36,111 nucleotides of DNA from Paracoccaceae bacterium (GTDB lineage Bacteria; Pseudomonadota; Alphaproteobacteria; Rhodobacterales; Rhodobacteraceae): the NCBI GenBank assembly GCA_028285485.1, contig JANQPC010000038.1, positions 1-36,111 of the forward strand, read 5' to 3'. The position numbers and the translations under genes are program-made. The notes beneath the pieces are model-generated. The model made no database searches and had not been told where the DNA came from. It saw only the letters and a list, made by a program, of their open reading frames with translations. This document shows positions 31,410-36,111 of the stretch, piece after piece (positions within the stretch are counted from its first letter, which is position 1; each line of letters starts with the position of its first letter).

Positions 31410-31589
31410 ATGCTAGACCCTAATGATAAGCCGCAGGCTCTCATTCGCCAGCTTCCCGCGCCATTGCGCGCCGATCTCGCGCGATTTCTGGCCGAAAGCA
31501 CGGCGACAGCGGCGCAGGAACCCCGGATCAGGGCCTCGCTCAGCCTTGCCGCAACGCTCAGGGCCAAACGGCAACGGGCGCCCGATTAG
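31410..31589 (+). CDS. 59-residue protein of unknown function downstream of the lux box
   Basis: Starts at ATG 31410, with GAGGG five bases upstream, and runs 59 codons to TAG at 31587. Sequence is MLDPNDKPQALIRQLPAPLR at the start, then an Ala/Leu-rich amphipathic helical part and a basic end (RAKRQRAPD). It has no signal peptide, no transmembrane segment and no cysteine, so a soluble cytoplasmic protein is likely. The in-frame open region extends upstream to 31275, but that part crosses the lux box and is not expected to be translated. Its stop codon lies in the loop of a 9-bp hairpin. I recognise no family; its position makes it the likely target of the LuxR/LuxI system. Confidence 0.65.
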   Translation: MLDPNDKPQALIRQLPAPLRADLARFLAESTATAAQEPRIRASLSLAATLRAKRQRAPD

Positions 31590-31598
31590 GGGCGCCCG
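31575..31598. terminator. Hairpin at the end of the small gene, convergent with rplQ
   Basis: A 9-bp GC stem (CGGGCGCCC / GGGCGCCCG, 31575-31583 with 31590-31598) with a 6-base loop that contains the stop codon of the small gene. No strong T-run on either side, so it may be a weak bidirectional terminator or a 3'-end-protecting structure for both convergent transcripts. Confidence 0.5.
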
Positions 31599-31627
31599 GC
31601 ACAACCTTCCCGCAATCGCGGCAGGTG

Positions 31628-32050
31628 TCAGTCCAGCTCGGCGGCCTCTTCCTCAGCCAGGCGCGCGCGGTCGGCCGCGCCCTTGGCCTCGGGGTCCCGG
31701 TCAACCAGCTCAACGATTGCCATGGGCGCCATGTCGCCATAGCGGAATCCAGCCTTGAGCACGCGCACATAGCCGCCCGCACGCTCCTGGTAGCGGGGGC
31801 CGAGCACGTCGAACAGCTTGGCCACATGGGCCTCCTGCTTCAGCCGCGCCGCGGCCTGGCGGCGGGCATGCAGATCGCCACGCTTGCCCAGGGTAACAAG
31901 CTTGTCGACCACGCGCTTGAGCTCTTTCGCCTTCGGCAGGGTCGTCTTGATCTGTTCGTGTTCGATCAGCGCACCGGCCATGTTGGCAAACATCGCCTTG
32001 CGGTGTTCATGGGTGCGGTTCAGGCGGCGGTAGCCGCGGGCGTGACGCAT
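31628..32050 (-). CDS. rplQ: 50S ribosomal protein L17
   Basis: A 140-residue large-subunit protein. The characteristic N-terminus is [20 protein letters not shown], followed by [38 protein letters not shown]; the [28 protein letters not shown] block is also diagnostic. The C-terminal tail is acidic (AEEEAAELD), an extension common in alphaproteobacteria. Last gene of the operon, after rpoA. Confidence 0.98.
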   Translation of the reverse strand: MRHARGYRRLNRTHEHRKAMFANMAGALIEHEQIKTTLPKAKELKRVVDKLVTLGKRGDLHARRQAAARLKQEAHVAKLFDVLGPRYQERAGGYVRVLKAGFRYGDMAPMAIVELVDRDPEAKGAADRARLAEEEAAELD

Positions 32051-32079
32051 TTTCTCAACTCCGTTTTATGCTTTGTCCG

Positions 32080-32151
32080 GCGGCCCATGCGTGCGGGCCG
32101 CTCTCCTTGGGGCGGAATGCCCGGAGCGGAGGCGGGCCTGATGCGGCCCGC
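32080..32151 (-). repeat. Two GC-rich hairpins between rpoA and rplQ
   Basis: GCGGCCC (32080-32086) pairs with GGGCCGC (32095-32101), and GCGGGCC (32132-32138) pairs with GGCCCGC (32145-32151). Each has a 7-bp stem. Neither is followed by a T-run, so they are probably mRNA-processing or stability elements rather than terminators. Confidence 0.5.
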
Positions 32152-32159
32152 GCCCTAAA

Positions 32160-33176
32160 TCAGAACGAATCCTCGAACTTCTTGGCGAGATCCTCGATGT
32201 TCTCCGGCGGCCATTCCTCGACATCCATGCCGAGATGCAGGCCCATGCCCGAAAGCACTTCCTTGATCTCGTTAAGCGACTTGCGGCCGAAGTTCGGCGT
32301 GCGCAGCATCTCTGCCTCGGTTTTCTGAATCAGATCGCCGATGTATACAATATTGTCATTTTTCAAGCAGTTAGCCGAACGCACCGACAGCTCAAGCTCA
32401 TCAACCTTCTTCAGCAGAAGCGGGTTGAACTCCAGCCCGTCATCATCGGCCTCAGCGCGCGCCGATTCCGGCTCGTCGAAGTTGACGAAGATCGAAAGCT
32501 GATCCTGCAGGATCCGCGCCGCATAGGCCACCGCATCGTCGGGGGTGACCGAACCGTCGGTTTCAAGCTTCAGCGTGAGCTTGTCATAATCCAGCACCTG
32601 GCCTTCGCGGGTGGGCTGCACATCGTAGCTCACGCGTTTGACAGGCGAGTAGATCGCATCCACCGGGATCAGCCCGATCGGCGCATCCTCGGGGCGGTTC
32701 TTATCGGCCGCAACATAGCCCTTGCCCGTATCCACCGTCAGTTCGATGAACAGATCGGCGCCGTCATCGAGGTGGCAGATCACGTGTTCCTTGTTCAGGA
32801 TCTCGATCCCGGCACTTTCCGAGATATCGCCGGCCGTCACCACCGCGGGGCCTTTGGCAGAGATCGAAAGGCGCTTGGGGCCTTCCACATCCATGCGGAT
32901 GGCCACGCCCTTGAGGTTCAGCACCATGTCGGTGACGTCTTCGCGCACACCGGCGACCGACGAGAATTCGTGCAGCACATTGTCGATCTGGATGCTGGTG
33001 ATGGCGGCGCCTTGGAGGGAGCTCATCAGAATCCGCCGCAGCGCGTTGCCTAGGGTCAGCCCGAAGCCGCGCTCCAGCGGTTCGGCCACGACCGTTGCCT
33101 GGCGCAGCGGGTCATTCCCGGGGCGCACGACAAGCTGCGAGGGCTTGATCAGTTCCTGCCAGTTCTTGTGGATCAT
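32160..33176 (-). CDS. rpoA: DNA-directed RNA polymerase alpha subunit
   Basis: A 338-residue alpha subunit. The N-terminal assembly domain (about 1-235) has [37 protein letters not shown]-like sequence. A short linker with [16 protein letters not shown] follows, and then the C-terminal DNA- and activator-binding domain (about 255-320) with [42 protein letters not shown]. The start at ATG 33174-33176 ([15 protein letters not shown]) has GAGGAG six bases upstream; the open frame continues upstream but is not used. Confidence 0.98.
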   Translation of the reverse strand: MIHKNWQELIKPSQLVVRPGNDPLRQATVVAEPLERGFGLTLGNALRRILMSSLQGAAITSIQIDNVLHEFSSVAGVREDVTDMVLNLKGVAIRMDVEGPKRLSISAKGPAVVTAGDISESAGIEILNKEHVICHLDDGADLFIELTVDTGKGYVAADKNRPEDAPIGLIPVDAIYSPVKRVSYDVQPTREGQVLDYDKLTLKLETDGSVTPDDAVAYAARILQDQLSIFVNFDEPESARAEADDDGLEFNPLLLKKVDELELSVRSANCLKNDNIVYIGDLIQKTEAEMLRTPNFGRKSLNEIKEVLSGMGLHLGMDVEEWPPENIEDLAKKFEDSF

Positions 33177-33249
33177 GCGAGTCTCCTCAATTCCTGTGCG
33201 CTGCCCATGTCCGAAAGCGGCGCACGCCCGAGGGTTCAAAATGGCGGGT

Positions 33250-33279
33250 CCGGGGCGCAGCGGCCTGCGCGCGCCCCGG
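33250..33279 (-). repeat. GC-rich hairpin between rpsK and rpoA
   Basis: CCGGGGCG (33250-33257) pairs with CGCCCCGG (33272-33279) around a 14-base interior that can form further pairs. No T-run follows. It sits in a 120-base gap between two highly expressed genes and may tune the rpsK/rpoA ratio. Confidence 0.5.
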
Positions 33280-33296
33280 CAATTGGTAACCGTGCC

Positions 33297-33686
33297 CTAA
33301 ACGCGGCGGCGCTTCGGCGGGCGGCAGCCGTTATGGGCAATCGGGGTCACATCGCGGATCGACGTGATGTTGAAGCCCACGGCTGCCAGCGCGCGCAGCG
33401 CCGATTCGCGGCCCGATCCGGGGCCCTGCACTTCCACCTCGAGGGTTTTCACCCCGTGTTCCTGCGCCTTCTTGCCCGCATCTTCGGCGGCCATCTGGGC
33501 GGCATAGGGGGTGGATTTGCGGGAGCCCTTGAAGCCCATAGTGCCGGCGGACGACCACGAGATCGCATTGCCCTGCACATCGGAAATCAGGATCTTGGTA
33601 TTGTTGAAAGAAGAGTTCACATGCGCCACGCCGGCGGCGATGTTTTTGGAGACCTTCTTCTTCCCACGGCGGGTATCGCGTGCCAT
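33297..33686 (-). CDS. rpsK: 30S ribosomal protein S11
   Basis: A 129-residue small-subunit protein. Diagnostic segments are [59 protein letters not shown] and the C-terminal [26 protein letters not shown] box lies nine bases before ATG. It is 15 bases after rpsM. Confidence 0.98.
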   Translation of the reverse strand: MARDTRRGKKKVSKNIAAGVAHVNSSFNNTKILISDVQGNAISWSSAGTMGFKGSRKSTPYAAQMAAEDAGKKAQEHGVKTLEVEVQGPGSGRESALRALAAVGFNITSIRDVTPIAHNGCRPPKRRRV

Positions 33687-33701
33687 CGGTTCTGCCCTCC
33701 C

Positions 33702-34070
33702 TTACTTCTTCTTGCCGGCAATCGGCTTCGCCGGGCCCTTGCGGGTGCGGGCGTTGGTGTGGGTGCGCTGGCCGCGCACGGGCAGGTTGCGGCGGTGCCG
33801 CAGGCCGCGGTAGCAGCCCAGGTCCATCAGGCGCTTGATGTTCATCTGCACTTCGCGGCGCAGATCGCCCTCAACGGTGAAGTTCGCATCGATATGTTCG
33901 CGGATGGCGAGCACCTCGGCATCGCTCAGCTCGTTCACCCGGCGGGCGCTGTCGATCCCGACAGCTTCGCAGATCTGATCGGCGGACGACCGGCCGATGC
34001 CGGTGATGTAGGTCAGCGCGATCGGAACGCGCTTGGCGGTGGGAATGTTAACGCCGGCAATACGTGCCAC
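33702..34070 (-). CDS. rpsM: 30S ribosomal protein S13
   Basis: A 122-residue small-subunit protein that contacts the P-site tRNA. Diagnostic features are [10 protein letters not shown] at the start, [16 protein letters not shown], then [46 protein letters not shown] and the basic end. GTG start, with AAGGAT seven bases upstream. First gene of the rpsM-rpsK-rpoA-rplQ unit, with its own predicted promoter and a long structured leader. No rpsD follows, as usual in alphaproteobacteria, so E. coli style S4 autoregulation is not expected. Confidence 0.98.
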   Translation of the reverse strand: MARIAGVNIPTAKRVPIALTYITGIGRSSADQICEAVGIDSARRVNELSDAEVLAIREHIDANFTVEGDLRREVQMNIKRLMDLGCYRGLRHRRNLPVRGQRTHTNARTRKGPAKPIAGKKK

Positions 34071-34091
34071 GTGGAATATCCTTTCGTCGCG

Positions 34092-34152
34092 AGCCCGTGA
34101 TTCCAGGCCCTTTTTTCACAACGGAAGCCCGAGGCGATGGGGCCACGGGCTT
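34092..34152 (-). promoter_or_regulatory. Structured leader of rpsM with two alternative pairings
   Basis: On the minus-strand RNA the segment AAGCCCGUG (34152-34144) can pair either with CGGGCUU (34131-34125; 7 bp) or with CACGGGCU (34099-34092; 8 bp). The two pairings exclude each other because they use the same 5' strand. The second arm is eight bases upstream of the rpsM ribosome binding site. This resembles leaders that switch fold on binding a ribosomal protein or during translation, but no known leader family is recognised. Confidence 0.45.
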
Positions 34153-34223
34153 GATCTGTTTTTCATGGATTTCAGCAGCGGGCGCGACCCGCGCGTAGAT
34201 CCGATTCTCTGTCGAGACGCCGG

Positions 34224-34252
34224 TATCTATGGCGCACCGGGCGGCGCGTCAA
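34224..34252 (-). promoter_or_regulatory. Candidate promoter of rpsM-rpsK-rpoA-rplQ
   Basis: On the minus strand TTGACG (34247-34252) and TAGATA (34224-34229) are separated by 17 bases. The start would be about 34217, giving a leader of about 148 bases. A further TTGACA-like hexamer lies a few bases upstream. The -10 ends in A, so it lacks the T at -7, the class that CarD activates. Confidence 0.55.
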
Positions 34253-34310
34253 GGGCGTGTCAAGGATAATCTCCGTGGCATCCGAAAAGCCCGAAGTCCG
34301 CGGCGGGAAA

Positions 34311-34363
34311 CAGCCGCGCTGCGGCTGCTCCAAGCCCCCGCGCCGCAGGCTATGGCGCGGCGC
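34311..34363 (-). terminator. Tandem GC hairpins after adk
   Basis: Two strong stems lie in the 326-base gap between adk and rpsM: GCGCCGC (34340-34346) with GCGGCGC (34357-34363), and CAGCCGC (34311-34317) with GCGGCTG (34321-34327). There is no long T-run downstream. They probably end or attenuate the secY-adk transcript before the rpsM promoter. Apart from these, the promoter and the leader, the gap holds nothing that I can identify. Confidence 0.45.
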
Positions 34364-34396
34364 GCAGCCACGCCGAAAGCGGGCCTCAGAGCCGCG

Positions 34397-34978
34397 TCAA
34401 AGCCCGTCCAGCACCGCCGCGATATCCTGCGCCACCGCATCGATCTCGCCCAGCCCGTCCACGCTCGTGAGCTTGCCCTTGGCGTGGTAGTAGCCGATCA
34501 GCGGCGAGGTTTGCTTGTAATAGGCCAGAAGCCGCACCTTCAGGCTTTCGGCATTGTCATCGGCGCGCACGGGTTCACCGGCCGCCGCCGCCTCTTTCGC
34601 GCGGTTGACGATGCGATGCACCAGCGCTTCGTCATCCACCTCCATCTCGATGGCGGTGTCGATGGCGCTGCCGGTCTTCGCCAAAAGCGCCTCCAGTGCA
34701 TCGGCCTGCGCAAGCGTGCGCGGAAAGCCATCGAAGATCACGCCGCCGCCGGTATCGCCCGCAAGCCGCTCTTCGATCAGGCCGATCACGATCTCATCGG
34801 TCACCAGGTCACCGCGCGCCATCACTTCGGCCACGCGGTTGCCCATCTCTGTTCCTGAGGATTTCGCGGCGCGCAGCATATCCCCTGTGGAAAGCTGCAC
34901 CATCCCGCGTTCGTCCACCAACCGGCGCGCCTGGGTTCCTTTACCGGCTCCAGGCGGGCCGAGAAGGATTATGTTCAT
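34397..34978 (-). CDS. adk: Adenylate kinase
   Basis: A 193-residue cytoplasmic enzyme (AMP + ATP = 2 ADP). The P-loop is GPPGAGKGT (residues 7-15). The AMP-binding segment is STGDMLRAA, and [15 protein letters not shown] is the conserved hinge. The LID region (about 125-140) is short, without the zinc-finger-like insert, as in the short-form enzymes of Rhodobacteraceae. ATG overlaps the secY stop as ATGA, so translation is coupled. Confidence 0.98.
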   Translation of the reverse strand: MNIILLGPPGAGKGTQARRLVDERGMVQLSTGDMLRAAKSSGTEMGNRVAEVMARGDLVTDEIVIGLIEERLAGDTGGGVIFDGFPRTLAQADALEALLAKTGSAIDTAIEMEVDDEALVHRIVNRAKEAAAAGEPVRADDNAESLKVRLLAYYKQTSPLIGYYHAKGKLTSVDGLGEIDAVAQDIAAVLDGL

Positions 34979-36111
34979 CTTCGAGCTGTCCCCCTCTTGC
35001 CGCGCCGTTTGCCGCGCAGCTGAGACTTCTCGATAAGGCCTTCGTACTGATGTGCCAAGAGGTGGGATTGGATCTGCTGCACTGTGTCCATCCCCACAGA
35101 CACGATGATCAGGATCGAGGTGCCGCCGAAATAGGCCGTGATCGCCAGTTCGGTGCGCACCATTTCGGGGATCAGGCAGACCACCGCAAGGTAGACCGAA
35201 CCCACCACCAGGATCCGCGACACCACGTAATCGAGGTACTCCTCCGTCTTCCGCCCGGGCCGGATGCCGGGGATGAAGCCGTTCTGGTTCTTGAGGTTCT
35301 CGGCCACATCCTCCGTTTTGAAGGAAACGTTGGCGGTGTAGAAATAGGTGAAGAAGATGATCATGCCCGCAAAGAACAGCAGGTAAAGCGGCTGGCCCGG
35401 CCCGAAATAGGCAAGGATGGTGGACATGATCGGCCCGGTTTGCTGGCCCGAGAAGGTGCTTACCGTTGTGGGTAAGAGCAGTAGCGACGAGGCGAAGATC
35501 GCCGGGATCACGCCCGCGGGGTTCACCTTGATCGGCAGGTGGCTCGACCCGCCGTCATAGACCTTCATGCCCACCTGGCGGCGCGGATACTGGATGTGGA
35601 TCTTTCGCAGCGCCCGCTCCATGAAGACCACGAAGATTAGCGTGGCGATCAGCATCCCCGTCACACCCAGGATCACGGGGGTGGAAAGCGCGCCCGAGCG
35701 GCCGCTTTCGAAGAACTGGGCGAAGGCGCCCGGAAGCTCTGCAATAATGCCCACGAAGATGATCAGCGAAATGCCGTTGCCCACGCCGCGTGCGGTGATC
35801 TGTTCGCCAAGCCACATCAGGAACATTGTGCCGCCCACCAGCGTGATCACGCAGGCCACGCGGAAGAACCAGCCCGGATCGGTGACAAGCCCGCCGGATT
35901 CCAGGCTCACGGCCAGCCCGTAGGCCTGGAAAGTGGCCAGAAACACCGTGCCGTAGCGGGTGTACTGGTTGATCTTCATGCGGCCCTGTTCGCCCTCTTT
36001 CTTCAACTGCTGAAGCGTGGGCACCATCGCGGCCAGAAGCTGCACGATGATCGAGGCCGAGATATAGGGCATGATGCCCAGGGCGAAGATGCCCATCCGG
36101 CTGATCGCGCC
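34975..36111 (-). CDS. secY: Protein translocase subunit SecY (5' end outside window)
   Basis: The frame stays open to the right edge of the window and reads [20 protein letters not shown], which is the start of the second transmembrane segment region, so the N-terminus of SecY lies beyond. The rest is complete: about nine further transmembrane helices, the [12 protein letters not shown] loop, the [16 protein letters not shown] segment, and the C-terminal tail ending in [13 protein letters not shown]. It forms the pore of the SecYEG translocon. Followed by adk with ATGA overlap. Confidence 0.98.
   Translation of the reverse strand, partial: GAISRMGIFALGIMPYISASIIVQLLAAMVPTLQQLKKEGEQGRMKINQYTRYGTVFLATFQAYGLAVSLESGGLVTDPGWFFRVACVITLVGGTMFLMWLGEQITARGVGNGISLIIFVGIIAELPGAFAQFFESGRSGALSTPVILGVTGMLIATLIFVVFMERALRKIHIQYPRRQVGMKVYDGGSSHLPIKVNPAGVIPAIFASSLLLLPTTVSTFSGQQTGPIMSTILAYFGPGQPLYLLFFAGMIIFFTYFYTANVSFKTEDVAENLKNQNGFIPGIRPGRKTEEYLDYVVSRILVVGSVYLAVVCLIPEMVRTELAITAYFGGTSILIIVSVGMDTVQQIQSHLLAHQYEGLIEKSQLRGKRRGKRGTARR

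Noticed and set aside
34229-34858. 209-codon plus-strand frame across the adk-rpsM gap and adk
   Set aside because: Mostly antisense to adk, and the rest covers a promoter and hairpins; translation shows no recognisable sequence.
1-36111. Search for CRISPR arrays, tRNA or rRNA genes, insertion sequences and prophage
   Set aside because: No regularly spaced repeats, no cloverleaf with conserved TTCGA-type arm in a gap, no transposase or integrase frame and no long terminal repeats were seen.

Overview
The window is a GC-rich chromosomal segment of an alphaproteobacterium, most likely a member of the Rhodobacteraceae/Roseobacter group. The evidence is the gene content and order: an Suv3-type helicase, an S4 protein, fdxA and carD in a row; a complete bztABCD amino-acid ABC transporter; yidC-MOSC-engB-argB; an ATP12 chaperone next to an RluC-type synthase; and secY-adk-rpsM-rpsK-rpoA-rplQ without rpsD. 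A genus cannot be fixed from this sequence. I see no tRNA, rRNA, CRISPR array, insertion sequence or prophage. Nearly all of the window is dense, vertically inherited-looking housekeeping DNA.

Layout. 1-968 is the 3' end of a proline/alanine-rich protein. 1077-2776 holds hpd (tyrosine catabolism), divergent from an Lrp/AsnC regulator, followed by a CPA2 cation/proton antiporter. 4778-9103 is a leftward run, helicase > S4 protein > fdxA > carD, with an unusual helicase/S4 junction. 9304-13785 contains a small secreted protein, a TPR protein, an SCP2 protein, two alpha/beta hydrolase-fold proteins (one lacking the nucleophile), an HpaI-type aldolase and a DUF3833 lipoprotein. 13908-21842 is a rightward run: ttcA, a degenerate-GGDEF/EAL protein, yidC, a MOSC protein, engB, argB, a two-cluster ferredoxin-like protein and a SixA-type phosphatase, most of the later genes joined by 4-base start/stop overlaps. 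21846-26302 is the leftward bzt operon with a hairpin-rich leader. 26508-29984 is a leftward set: rarA, crcB, an RluC-type synthase and ATP12. 30027-31589 is a quorum-sensing module: luxI, luxR and a divergent 59-codon gene. 31628-36111 is the end of the ribosomal/SecY cluster.

The most interesting region is 31293-31410. An essentially canonical 20-bp lux box (31316-31335, ACCTGT-N8-ACAGGT) lies between luxR and the small unknown gene. Its centre is exactly 42.5 bp from the predicted start of rightward transcription, and a -10-like hexamer sits at the expected spacing. The same box overlaps the best -10 candidate for luxR. The simplest reading is one operator that switches on the small gene and represses luxR at high cell density. 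No terminator separates luxI from rarA, so quorum signalling could reach the rarA-crcB-rlu-atp12 genes by read-through.

Other points of note are: an S4 gene that has no ATG/GTG/TTG start in frame and is separated from the helicase by a single in-frame TGA (perhaps an indel in a five-base homopolymer at 6262-6266); mutually exclusive RNA pairings in the leader of rpsM; and a pseudo-hydrolase with Gly in place of the catalytic Ser.
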